64,000 nucleotides of DNA from Cephalopachus bancanus (taxonomy: Eukaryota; Chordata; Mammalia; Primates; Tarsiidae), in NCBI GenBank assembly GCA_027257055.1, contig JAPVLO010000885.1:496001-560000 (forward strand), written 5' to 3'. The number at the start of each line of letters is the position of its first letter. Within the stretch, counting starts at the first letter, position 1. This document shows positions 1 to 11,045 of this stretch, piece by piece. A model generated the notes under the pieces. That model saw only the letters and a program-made list of their open reading frames with translations, was not told where the DNA came from and searched no databases. The position numbers and the translations under genes are program-made.

Positions 1-1198
1 TTTCTAGAATTCCATTTTCATTGTTATTATGCTCTTCTGAAAAAGAGACATAGAATAAGGGCTTATATGAAATGACATCCTGAACAGTGACATTTTTGTT
101 TGTTTTTACCTGTTATCGTCTTTTAAAAAATAAATAGTGTAAGAAATCAAATAAACTTTTCCACGAGGCTTTTGCTGTGATTTCAGAAACTGTGTCTGGA
201 AATAGTTGACTATTACTGGAATGGTAACTATATTGAAGGGAATTTATGTGCCAAAGGTCTCACAGTCTAAGAAATCGTTTATAACTATTCTTTGCTATCA
301 GCAAGGTGAATGGGAAAAAGCATTTGGTATTGCTGAATTTTTAAGGATTTATTATTGTCAAGGGACATTTTTTCAGTTTTGTGGCTTTACAGATTTTCAA
401 TCAAGCAGTGAGATTTCACATATTAATTTGCTATTTCGAAAATCTATAAGCAAATGAGAATCCGGAATAAAAGTAGCAGAATAAGTGTGGAAACAAGGAG
501 TAAAAAAATTTTTTAAAGATAATCTTAAAACGTTCATTAAGTTTATCAATTTATTCCTGCAAGAAATGTTGCCAATTGACCTGTTATCCTCTGAAATGGA
601 AAGGTAAGTATATGTAGCTAAAATACATTTGTTTTCTAGATCCCAAAGAAAACATAAGACAAAATAGGTCATTTAGACTCAAAATATGTGATCCATTAAA
701 TCTGTCAGTTTGGTGAAAGATGATTTCAGGATATGTCTTGTGACTCTGTGTTCGATGTGAAAGAGGGGACAGATCAATTGGACTTAGATTATTCTAAACA
801 GCTTTATTTTAAAAATTGTGCTTTCCGGAAGTTTTTGTCTTTTATATTTAAGTCTGTGGAGCATTCACAGGAGCTGTACAATTGATGACATGCTCATATT
901 TTTATTCTTGGTCTCTTTATATATACCTTTACCTTTGCACTTCTGAAAGTACATTTATTATGTTAAGTATGTAATTTTCTCAGCATAAACAGAGACAATT
1001 TGAAGCATAGGAGATTACTTTTGCATGTCCATGTTGCTCTATTCCACTGCCAAAATAATTATAACATACAAACATCTTAGGTGTTATTCATTACTGATAA
1101 GAGTTTTATATATTAAAGCAATTTATTAATTATCAGTAAAGCAAGATATATATGTTCATTGAGAAAATTTGTGATCTTCATGAATACGATACTTACTA
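1..1198. other. AT-rich DNA with no recognised feature
   Basis: I see no gene, RNA or repeat that I can name. The open frames here are under 100 codons with no recognisable domain. It ends at the left target duplication of the first Alu. Confidence 0.5.
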
Positions 1199-1207
1199 TT
1201 AAATTCT

Positions 1208-1508
1208 TTTTTTTTTTTTTTTTTTTTTTGAGTTGGAGTCTCACTCGGTCGCCCGGACTGGAGTGCAGTGACCGCTTCCGGCCACCGCAGCCTCGACCTG
1301 CTGGGCTCCGGTGATCCTTCCGCCTCAGCCTTCCGAGTAGCCGGAATTACAGGCATGCGCTACCACGCCCAGCTGATTTTTTTTTTTTGGTTTATTGTAG
1401 AGATGAAGTCTCGCTGCCCAGGCGGGTCTCGAACCCGCGGGCTCAGGCAATCCACTCACCTCAGCCTCCCAAAGGCGCGGGATTACAGGCTGAGCCACCG
1501 AGCCCGGC
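1208..1508 (-). mobile_element. Alu SINE, full-length dimer, young lineage-specific type
   Basis: Plus-strand order is poly-T, then the start of the right arm (gagttggagtctcactc), then the left-arm end (gagcccggc), so the element reads on the minus strand. A 9-bp target duplication TTAAATTCT flanks it at 1199-1207 and 1509-1517. The left arm carries the 1-nt deletion (GGCTCAGCCTG, where anthropoid Alus have GGCTCACGCCTG). CpG sites are still common, which suggests a fairly recent insertion. Confidence 0.93.
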
Positions 1509-1569
1509 TTAAATTCTGAAATTTTCCCAAGTATTTGGGCCCAGTCTATTCAAGCTAAATGTTGTCTGT

Positions 1570-1642
1570 CTTTATTTGTATTTTCCCTGTGTCTTACACA
1601 TAGCAAGTGCAATAAAAGTTTGTTGAATGAATGAATGAGTAT
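1570..1642 (+). repeat. L2 LINE 3' end fragment
   Basis: The stretch ends in 'gcaataaaagtttgttgaatgaatgaatgag', a diverged match to the characteristic 3' end of L2. Only this end is convincing. The assignment rests on recognition by eye. Confidence 0.5.
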
Positions 1643-1984
1643 AAGACATTCTGAGTAGTTAATGGATAAAAACTAGACCTTACCAACTGGAAATCTAAAT
1701 AACTTAAAGTGAATGACATTAAATTCATCTTTCATTAATTCTTAAAATTTTCATCAAAATGGGAAAGTTTACCTCTTCTAAATAAAGGAATACTGGTAAA
1801 CAGATAATTTTGCCCTTGTGACATCTTTAAAGATTTAGATGTAACAGATGTTATTTGCAGTGATTCTTTGTGAATAGATTATCCACAAAAATAAAGATTC
1901 TTGGACATGGCATATATGTGAACTTATTGTCTGAGGTAGAGAAGATATACTAAGAACAGTAGGATTCATCCAATCAAATACTAA

Positions 1985-2028
1985 TTTTTTTTTAACTTTT
2001 AATTTTTTATTTTAAAGATGTGGGGTAC
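1985..2028 (-). mobile_element. L1 3'-terminal tail only
   Basis: Read on the minus strand, the segment is the terminal L1 motif (gtaccccacatcttt) followed by an A/T-rich tail, like the ends of the longer young L1 copies here. About 45 bp is present, so this would be an extremely 5'-truncated insertion. Confidence 0.5.
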
Positions 2029-2839
2029 AAACAACAAAGACAACAAAAATTAAGACAACAAAAAATAACAGCAAAAAAATTAAGAAAACAAAAATTTCTT
2101 AAATCACAAGGAATTGCACCATTTCTCTAAGAATTTAGATGGAAAATCTTATATCATGCAATGTTAAGAACAGTCATGTTGGGTTCTTCCCTCCCTGTCT
2201 ATTTGATGCTATGTTTATTGTTTCTTTTGAATGGCACAATGGGTCAGAAAAGCAGTGCTACATTCATAACATCCATGTGACAGCCCAAAGAACTTTATTA
2301 ATGATTTTCAATCTGATTTTTTAAAATAAGTAGGCAGAGACACAGGTAGTAAAATTAAAATATCAACCGACTATTTTACAAATGAAGTGCCTTTTATAAA
2401 TATGAAATATCTGGGATCCATTGCCTTGTATGGAATAAGGATAGGAAAAATTAACATTTGAAAAATTATACCTCTCTCTTCATTCAGCCACTCACAAATG
2501 TGAATGACTAATCCAAAAAAGAGGAGAATTTCTGGTGGTTGGGTTGCACAATTCCATTTCTAGGCATGGGGTGGGGGAAACAAATGTCTGCTTACAGTGG
2601 ATTAGTAATGACTAGAAGCCTTGTTAGATGTGAGGTAGAGAAATTGTGAGACTTTTTTTTTTTTTAATAACAAAAACACCAGAATGAAAAAGTTTCTAAG
2701 TCTGAAAGCCATGGAGCAGTGATAAACACAAAGGAGCTGTTGTTTTTCTTTTTTTCCCTTTGTTTTTATTTTATTTAGCGATGGTAATTAGGCAAGAAAA
2801 GATGTAACAAGTTACAAACACTCATGCAGAACTTAATAT
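2029..2839. other. AT-rich DNA with no recognised feature
   Basis: There are homopolymer and A-rich tracts (for example near 2040-2090 and 2650-2665) but no gene or repeat I can name. Confidence 0.4.
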
Positions 2840-2955
2840 GTGAACATTACAAATCTTGACTTGTTTAGTCCCAGTAAAGCCCTGTGAGGTGATTACAATT
2901 ATTTTCTCCATTTTATTGATGAGGAAACTGAGAAGTAGAGAGATTAAGAAAATTG
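2840..2955 (-). repeat. MIR SINE fragment
   Basis: The plus strand shows 'ccctgtgaggtgattac', 'ttctccattttattgatgagg' and 'aaactgag', which is the minus-strand view of the MIR core and 3' part. It abuts the old L1 that starts near 2960. Confidence 0.65.
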
Positions 2956-2959
2956 CAAA

Positions 2960-4114
2960 TGACAAGGTCTCATGATACAAAATCAATGCACAAAAGACAG
3001 TTGCATTTCTATACACCAACAACAAATGGGCTGAGAACCAAATAAAAAAATACAATCCCATTCACAATAGCCACACAGAAGAAAATTAAATACTTTGGCA
3101 TTCACCTAAACCAGAAAGGCCTTTTACAATGAGAACTGCAAAACATTGCTCAAAGAAATCAAGGATAATACAAACAAATGGAAAAACATCCCGTGCTCAT
3201 GGATTGTAAGAATCAAGATGTCCATCCTACCCAAGGCAATCTATAGATTCAGTGCAATCCCTATCAAGTTGCCAACATCATTTTTCACAGAACTAGAAAA
3301 GAAAATACAAAATTTCATATAAAAGCAAAAAAGAGTGTGAATAGCCAAAGCAATCCACAGCAAAAGGAGCAAAGCTGAAAGTATCACACTTCCAAACTTT
3401 AAACTATATTACAAGGCTACAGAAACCAAGACAGCATGGTATTGGTACAGGAATATTCACATAGACCATTGGAACAGGACAGAGAATCTGGAAATAAAAA
3501 CTTGGTCCCTCAGTCAAATCATCTTTGACAAAGCCATCAATAGGAAACATTGAGGAAAGGAAACCAGATTTAGCAAGTGGTGCTGGGAAAACTGGCTAGT
3601 CACATGCAGAAGAATGAAATTAGAAACCTACCTATCACCACATATAAAATCAACTCAAATTTGATCAAGGACTTAAATGTAAAATCTCAAACTATAAGAA
3701 TCTTTTTTTTTTTTTTAGTTGGAGTCTCACTCTGTCACCCAGGCTGGAGTGCAGTAGCACACTCACAGTCACCCCAGCATCAACCTGCTGGGCTCAGGCA
3801 ATCCTTCTGCCTCAGCCTTTCAAGTAGCTGGAACTACTGGCATGCTACCATGCCCAGCTAATATTTTTATTATTTTATTATTATTATTATTATTATTTAT
3901 TATAGAGATGAGGTCTCACCAAGTTGCCCAGGCTGTACTTGAACCTGAGGGCTCAGGCAATCCCCTGAGCTTGGCCTCCCAAAATGCTGGGATTACAGGC
4001 TTGAGCCACCACAACTGGCCAACTATAAGAATCATAAAAGAATATGCAAGGAACAGCCTTGTGGATATTGCAGTAGGTGATGAATTCATGACCAAGTTCT
4101 CAAAACCAATTGCA
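2960..4114 (+). mobile_element. Older L1, ORF2 3' portion (first segment)
   Basis: This is diverged L1 ORF2 from the C-terminal half of the reverse transcriptase onward (about 2985-3690), followed by the region after it (4034-4114). An Alu interrupts it at 3703-4020 and a nearly full-length L1 at 4115. The L1 resumes at 9982 in the matching place of ORF2: the sequence before 4114 and after 9982 reads continuously against the equivalent stretch of the younger copy at 8940-9030. It has no intact coding frame. Confidence 0.85.
3703..4020 (-). mobile_element. Alu SINE inside the older L1
   Basis: A poly-T tract is followed by an Alu dimer on the minus strand. A 13-bp target duplication AACTATAAGAATC lies at 3690-3702 and 4021-4033. 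The middle linker is expanded to an ATT-rich tract (about 3863-3903). It lacks the 1-nt left-arm deletion of the young copies (CTCAAGCCTG) and has lost most CpGs, so it belongs to an older Alu type. Confidence 0.92.
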
Positions 4115-6240
4115 GTGGTGAGAGGTGGGGAAGACAGCAGCTGAGCCAGTCAGACTATGCGAGTTCCCGTGTGAATGAGTGAGTGTATGGAAAATTTTGT
4201 GTACGTGCTGGTGAATGAGTGGGCATGTGAGTTGCTGACTGAGTGAGGGCTAGGGAACTGGTGACCAGGGCTCTCCTGGTACAGCAGCTGGTTACAGCTG
4301 CTGGGCTTGGACCCTAGCGATTTCCGGATGCAGAAGCCAAGTGTCATTTTCTTTTTTTTTTAATCAACAAACCCTCCCTGAAAAGAAAATACTGGGAGAG
4401 ACTATCTAAGTGGGGGTTTGTGAGCAAGTGGCCAGGTCTCTGGTGCAACTGCTGGTGCTGCAGCTTCTCTGCCTTGTCCCTGGCTCTTCTCAGGTCACAG
4501 AAGCCAAGAACCATTATTTAAAAAAAAAAACGGACAAAAGTGGTGGGGAGAATATATCACTCCAGGCTCTCCCTCACTGGTGCAGCAGGAGAGAGACTGC
4601 CAGCTCCTGGCTTTGCCTTATCACTTCAGCACCTGGCAGGGCACTGACAGCAGGGGCTGCAGAGGGAGTCTAGAGGCAAAGTCCCACGGAAGAGGACAAG
4701 AAAGCCATCCCACCACCATCTTGAAGGCGGGGCAGGAAAGTGCTCTGACTCACTCACCACAGAGCAACAGACCTCATCTCTGTGGCTAGCAGATCAACTA
4801 CTCAGGGATTGATCATGATCCAGAGGAAATAACCTGAAAGTACAAACTTCGGAGAGATGTGACCAGTGCTGAGTTCCAGGTGTCCCACCCCCTACCCTGA
4901 TCAAGCTGTGGGACAAAGGGTGTGTCCAGAAAAGAATGAGGAAGGACTACAAAGAGATCAGTGGTGAGTCCAGGGCAGACCCAAATCCCCTCTTCCCCAG
5001 CAATCCTCTGAACATCGGATCCACACACCTGGGCCATGACTGAGAGAGACAAACCTAGGCAGAGTCTGGAAATCAGTCACAATAGGAGAACTCCATTCCA
5101 GGATAGGACTAGCTGGGGCACAAGTACATACCTGGGGAAGAGACAATCCCATATCTCCCCACTGGACCATCCAAGAGGCCTGCAGCCCCATCCACCTTCA
5201 CTGTTCATCCTCCTTCCCTGCTTCAGACCCTAAGAGAGTGAAAGAGGTAGCTCTGCAGGAGAAATCAGATTAGAGGGACAATTATAGAGCCTGACACAAG
5301 AGGGCAGGTTTTTTGGGGGGGTTCAATTTTTAAATTTTTTAAAATATTTTTTTGACTGTTTGTTAGTTCATCTATTTTTAAAATAATTTTCCTTTGTGCA
5401 TTAATATGTATGTGAGGGTTTGATCTGCTCCTCCACAAATACTTTTTCTTTTCTTTTCTGTTTCTTTCTTCTTTTATTTGTCATTTTCTGTTTATACGTG
5501 TATGTGAATGATTGAGTGTTCATCTTTCAATTGTGTTGTTGCTGTTGGTTTATTTTTGCTCTTTTGTTCTTCTGGGGTTTTTTTATTTTTATATTTTTAT
5601 AGTTTAAGGGTTGTGTCAATATATGTGTGAGGGTTCGACCTGAATTCCATTTTTCCCCCATTCCAGTTTTTCTGATTTTCTATATTCACTTTATGCTAGG
5701 TGTGTGTGTGTGTTTAGTATTCTTGGGTTTTTGTTGTTGTTGTTGTTGTTGTTTGTTTTGCTTAACTTTGTTGTTATTCCAGTTTGTTTGGGGGTGTGGG
5801 TGTATGTGTGTGTGTGTTCGATTGTTTTTTGCATTGGGTTCTACTTTGTATTGTCATATAAAGTGGTGGTGGAGAATGGGTCTCAGGGAATATATACCAC
5901 AATAAGTGAACATTGTAATTTGCAAGTAGTTTCTGAATTCTAGCGCCCCATCCCCTACTTTTTTGAATTTCAAAAACTACAAGAGACAGCAAAGATTCCC
6001 ATCCACCATCCTGTTTCAAAATAGAACAAAATCCAAAGCCAGGATCAGGGAAGAATAGAAGCCTGAGCAAACATCAGAAGGGAAAGCCTCTCTCACTGAC
6101 GGTGAATAACAGGACTAAAGAGAAAAACAAGAGACCTGTCACAAATGAGGAAAAACCAAAGGAATACCTCAGGCAATTTCAATGTACCAAAGACAAAACT
6201 CCTGAAAAATCAGACCTTGGTGCCCAAACAATGGAAGTCA
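4115..6240 (+). promoter_or_regulatory. L1 5'UTR / internal promoter region
   Basis: About 2.1 kb lies between the 5' target duplication and the ORF1 remnant. The first 1.2 kb is GC-richer than its surroundings; the rest (about 5300-5940) is T/G-rich with (GTT)n at 5731-5755 and (TG)n near 5700-5712 and 5802-5816. L1 5'UTRs carry the internal promoter, so this is inferred to be one. I see no specific factor site that I would defend. Confidence 0.6.
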
Positions 6241-6260
6241 CCAATGACTGGCCCTAGAAT

Positions 6261-6560
6261 ATGGCAGGGATTAGGGAATGGATGGAAAGAGTGAATAAGA
6301 CTCAAGAAAGACAAGATGCAACACTGAAAGAACTTGTGACAGAAATTTTGGCAATAAGAAATTTCATCCAGGAAATAAATAACAAGATGACAAGCATGGA
6401 AAGCCGAATTAATCTAGCAGAAAAAAAAATCTCAGAACTTGAAGACCAGAATATGGAATTAGCCTGATCTGTAAAAAACACAGAAAGAAGACTCAGAAAG
6501 AAAGAACAAAGCCTACAAGAGATGTGCAATTATATCAAGAGGCCAAATGTGCACCTGGTT
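6261..6560 (+). pseudogene. L1 ORF1 remnant (N-terminal and coiled-coil part)
   Basis: ORF1 encodes the L1 RNA-binding, trimeric chaperone protein. What remains here is a 68-codon open frame from 6261 rich in K/E/Q with heptad-like spacing (MESRINLAEKKISELE, about residues 45-60), typical of the ORF1 coiled coil. A TGA at 6465-6467 ends it, although L1-like sequence goes on to about 6570. The RNA-recognition and C-terminal domains are absent because the element then jumps into ORF2. Upstream homology may begin near 6080. Confidence 0.75.
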
Positions 6561-6599
6561 GGTATCCCACCAATAACATTTCCCCAAAGCCCACAAAGA

Positions 6600-9440
6600 C
6601 ATGAACACTAAACAGCATGATGCTGAACAACTACTGAATCAACACTGAAATTAAAGTAGAAATTAAAAGATTCCTGGGAACAAAATGAAAATGAAGAAAC
6701 ATCTTACCAAAACCTCTAGGATGTCAAGAAAACAGTTCTCAGAAGGGAATTTACATCCCTACGAGCACAGATCACGAAAACAGAAAGATCACAAGTGAAG
6801 AGCCTAACAAATCACCTAAGGGAGCAGGAAAGAGAAGACCATCAAAACCGCAACTTTAACAGGGGAACACAAATCACCAAAATAAGAGCCCAAATACAGG
6901 ACATTGAAGACAAAAATATCATAGGAAACATCAACAAAACAAAAAGCTGATTCTTTGAAAGAATTAACAAGACTGGTGGATCCCTAGCCAGAATGACCAA
7001 GAAAAGGAAAGAAAAAGTCCAAATAAATACAATCAGAAATAAAAAAGATCAAATCACAGCTGACCCTGAAGAAATACAAAAGATTATCAGAGATTACCAT
7101 GTACACTTATATGGAAACAAATTTGATAACCTAAATGAAATGGAGGACTTTCTGACATCACAAAACGTCCCCAGGTTGAAACAAGAAGACACTGAGAAAC
7201 TAAATAGACCAATGACAAATGAGTAAATTGACTCTGTCATACAAAAACTACCTACAAAAAAAAGTCCAGGACCGGATGACTTTCCAGCAGAATTCTACAA
7301 AATGTACAAGGAGGAGCTGATACCAATCCTTTTGAAAGTATTCCAGGCAATTGAAAAGGATGGAATTCTCCCCAAATCATTCTACAAAGCTAACATCACA
7401 CTGATACCCAAGCCAGATAAAGGTCCAACAAAAAAAGAGAACTACAGGCCAATATCCCTTATGAACATAGATGCAAAAATCCTCAATAAGATTCTAGAAA
7501 AGAGGAACCAAAAATACATCTCAAAAATTATCCACTTTGACCAAGTAGGCTTCATCCCCGGGATGCAGGGCTGGTTCAACATTCGCAAAACCATAAATAT
7601 AATTAAATACATCAACAGATGTAGAACACTCGGTTATATCATTAGATGCAGAAAACACTTTTGATAAAATCCAGCATCCCTTCTTGATAAAAACCCTCAA
7701 ACACCTAGGTATAGAAGGAACATATCTCAAACTAGTAAGTGCCATCTATGATAAATCCACAGCTAACATATTAAGAAACATTTCCCCTATAAGCTGGAAC
7801 AAGACAAGGCTGCCCACTCTCACCCCTCTTGTTAAACATTGTGTTGGAAGTCCTAGCTCGGACAATTAGACAAGAAAAGAAAATCAGGGCTATCCAAATA
7901 GGAAAAGAAGAAGTCAAGTTATCGCTCTTTGCTGATGATATGATCCTATACCTTGAAAATCCAAAAGAATCTGTCAAAAACCTGCTTGCATTGATAAAGG
8001 ATGTTGACAAAGTCTCAGGGTACAAAATAAATGTGCAAAATAAAGTTGCATTCCTATACATCAACAACAAGCAGGCAGAGACCCAAAGTAAAAGCACAAT
8101 CCCATTCACAATAGCCACAAAAAAAGAGAAATACCTTGGCATCTTCCTAACCAGAGAAGTGAAAGGCCTTCACAATAAGAACTACAAAACACTGCTGAAA
8201 GAAATCCAAGCAGGCAGAGACCCAAAGTAAAAGCACAATCCCATTCACAATAGCCACAAAAAAAGAGAAATACCTTGGCATCTTCCTAATCAGAGAAGTT
8301 AAAGACCTTTACAATGAGAACTACAAAACACTGCTCAAAGAAATCCAAGAAGACACAAACAAATGGAAAAATATTCCATGCTCATGGGTAGGAAGAATCA
8401 ACATTGTTAAGATGTCCATCCTACCAAAGGCAATCTACAGATTCAACACAATACCCATTTTTGCTAACATCATTCTTCTCAGACCTGGAAATGGCAATAC
8501 AGAAATTCATATGGAAACATAAATGACCACCAATAGCCAAAACAATCCTTGGCAAAAGAAACAAAGCAGGAGGTATCACACAACCAGACTTCAAACTTTA
8601 CTGTAAGGCCACAGTAATCAAAACAACCTGATATGGTACAAGAACAGGTATATAGACCAATGGAACAGGATAGAGATTCTGGAAGCAAAGCCTCAATTTC
8701 TCAACCAAGTCATCTTTGACAAAACCTCTAACAATAACCACTGGGGAGAGAAGAACCTATTCAGTAAATGGTGCTGGGAAAACTGGCTGATCACATGCAG
8801 AAGTTTGAAACAGGACTCTTACCTAACATCATACACAAAAATTAACTCTAAATGGATCAAAGACCTAAATGTAAAACCTCAAAATATAAGAATCTTACAA
8901 AACGCAAGAGACAACCTTATAGAAATTGGAACTGGCAAGAAATTCCTATTCAGAACGCTAAATGCCCATACCTTAAGATATATGATAGATAGGTGGGACC
9001 TCATCAAACTAACAAGCTTCTGCAAAGCAAGAGAAACCAGCAAAAGAGCCGGGAGACAGCCCACAGAATGGGAAAAAATATTTGCCAACTGTATATCTGG
9101 CAAAGGCCTAACATCTAGGATCTACAAGGAACTCAAATGTGCCAAAAGGAAAAAAACGAACAGCACCTTTAAAAAGTGGGCAAAAGACACGAATAGACAC
9201 TTCTCAAAAGAAGAGATACGGGCAGCCAACAGACACATGAAAAAGTGTTCAGTCTCACTCATCATCAGAGAAATTCAAATCAAACCCACATTGAGATATC
9301 ACCTAACCCCAGTAAGAATGGCCATCATCAATAAGACAAACAACAACAGATGCTGGAGAGTATGCGGAGAAAAAGGAACACTTCCACACTGCCGGTGGGA
9401 ATGCAAACTAGTGCAACCTCTTTGGAAGAGAGTGTGGTGA
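6600..9440 (+). pseudogene. L1 ORF2 remnant (reverse transcriptase and C-terminal region)
   Basis: ORF2 normally encodes an endonuclease, a reverse transcriptase and a Cys-rich C-terminus. Here the endonuclease is missing. Sequence starts in the inter-domain region (about 6600-7000), runs into the RT fingers and palm (7302-7664, with '[10 protein letters not shown]' and 'GFIPGMQGW'), then the catalytic motif FADDM in the frame starting at 7829, about residues 34-38. A long frame at 8805-9440 covers the C-terminal part, including a Cys-containing stretch near its end ([10 protein letters not shown]). Stops and frame changes occur between these blocks, and 8071-8348 holds a tandem duplication. 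It is a dead copy. Confidence 0.88.
8071..8348 (+). repeat. 139-bp tandem duplication inside L1 ORF2
   Basis: Unit 1 is 8071-8209 and unit 2 is 8210-8348, both starting 'gcaggcagagacccaaagta'. They differ at a handful of positions (about 8 by eye). Because 139 is not a multiple of three, the duplication shifts the ORF2 frame; the open frame that starts at 7829 ends at 8230, just inside unit 2. Confidence 0.9.
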
Positions 9441-9837
9441 TTTCTGAACGAACTAGAAATTGACTTTCCATATGACCCAGCAATTTCCCTATTGGGAATA
9501 TACCCGGAGGAACTCAAATCATTCTACAAAAAAGATACCTGCACATGTATGTTTGTTGCACCTCTATTCACAATAACCAAAACATGGAACCAGCCATGTT
9601 GCCCATCGAAGCTGGACTGGATAAAAAAAATTTGGTGCATATACACAATGGAATATTATGCAGCCATAAAAAAGAATCAACATATGGACTTCACAGCAAC
9701 TTGAATGGATTTAGAGTCGGTCATACTCAGTGATCTATCACAGAAACAAAGAACAGAGTACCATATGTTCTCACTCATAAGTGGGCCTTGAACAATTATA
9801 ATACTATAAGAAAGTGATTAGCAGTAATGGGAAACTG

Positions 9838-9895
9838 ACAGGGGGTGGGGGTGGGAGTGGCAGTTGAGGGAAACTACTAGGGGAGGAAGGGGCAT
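9838..9895 (+). other. G-rich tract in the L1 3'UTR, possible G-quadruplex
   Basis: Runs of five, five and three G separated by single T are followed by further GGG and GGGG runs. This fits the G4 pattern and lies where L1 3'UTRs typically hold a G-rich tract. Comparable tracts occur in the other L1 3' ends here at about 10861-10900, 25200-25230 and 40317-40360. Confidence 0.6.
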
Positions 9896-9981
9896 ACCTC
9901 ATCAACAAGGGTACCTGCATAATCAACGTTTGTATACCTAACCGTGAATTGTACCCCACATCTTTATAATAAGAAAAAAAA

Positions 9982-11045
9982 CAATTGCACAAAAACTAAG
10001 ACAGACAGGGGGAACCTTATCAAACTGAAACATGTTTCACAGCAAAAGACACCAACAAAAGAGTAAAGAGACATCCCACAGAATGGGAAAAAATATTTAC
10101 AAGCTATGCATCTTACAAGGCCTAACACCCAGGATCTACAAGGAACTCATTTGAATCGAAAGGAAAAAATACAAATAACTCCATCAAAAAGTGGGCAAAG
10201 GATATGAGTAGACAATTCTCAAAGGAGGACATATAAAAAACCAATAAGCACATGAAAAATTGCTCAGCCTTGCTAATCATCACAGAAAACTAAAACTACA
10301 GTGAAATACCACCTAACACCTGTTAGGATGACTGTCATTAATAAGTCAAACAAAAACAAAACAAAAAACAAACAGGGGCTGGTGCAGCTGTGCATAAAAG
10401 GAGACACTTCCACACTGTTGGTGGGAATGTGAACTAGTTCAATCTCTATGGAAAGCATTGTGGTGATTCCTCAAAGAACTAAAAAACCGAGCTTCCACAT
10501 GATCCTACAATCCCCCTTCTAGGAATATACCCAGAGAAACATAAATCACTCTACCAAAAAGACATCTGCACACTTATATTTATTGGCACACTATTCACAA
10601 TAGCGAAAACATGGAACCAACCTAGATGCCCATCTAAAGTAGACTGAATAAAGAAAACGTGATTCATATACACAATGGAATATTATGCAGTCATGAAGAA
10701 AAAAAAATCATGGCCTTTGAACCACCTTGGATGCAGCTGAAGACCATCAAACTAAGAAAACTATTTCAGAAACAAAGAACTAAATAATGCATGTTCTCAC
10801 TCATAAGTGGGCCCTGAACACTAGTCACAATAACACAAGGGTGAAATCAGCAGACACTGGACATTAGCAAAGGGAGGGAGAGCGGGAGGAGGGAGGGGGA
10901 CACATGACAACACACTGGGTAACTGGTCCACTATCAGAGGGAGAGAGAGCTAGTTAGAAGCCCAAATGTCACCAGCATGCAACCTGCTAAAGTTGTAAAT
11001 CCCTACTAGTACCCCACATCTCTAAAACAAACAGACAAAACAAAA
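9982..11045 (+). mobile_element. Older L1, 3' end (second segment)
   Basis: This continues the L1 interrupted at 4114. It covers the end of ORF2 (diverged, no open frame), then a 3'UTR with a purine/G-rich tract (10861-10900), and ends 'taccccacatctctaaaacaaac' with an A-rich tail. Its 3' end is the same general type as the younger L1 but clearly more diverged. Confidence 0.85.

Larger units (their letters stand above)
4115..9981 (+). mobile_element. Nearly full-length young-type L1, internally deleted
   Basis: The 5867-bp insertion starts with a long 5' region and ends at the L1 terminal motif (taccccacatcttt) and an A-rich tail. It is flanked by the 8-bp duplication CAATTGCA at 4107-4114 and 9982-9989. 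The order is 5'UTR (to about 6240), an ORF1 N-terminal remnant, a jump into ORF2 downstream of the endonuclease, the reverse transcriptase and C-terminal ORF2, and a G-rich 3'UTR. Stops and frameshifts break ORF2, and the endonuclease is missing, so the copy cannot be autonomous. Confidence 0.9.

Noticed and set aside
8805..9440. 211-codon frame as a host gene
   Set aside because: It is the C-terminal part of L1 ORF2, matched by the same passage in the L1 copies at 22325 and 24500.
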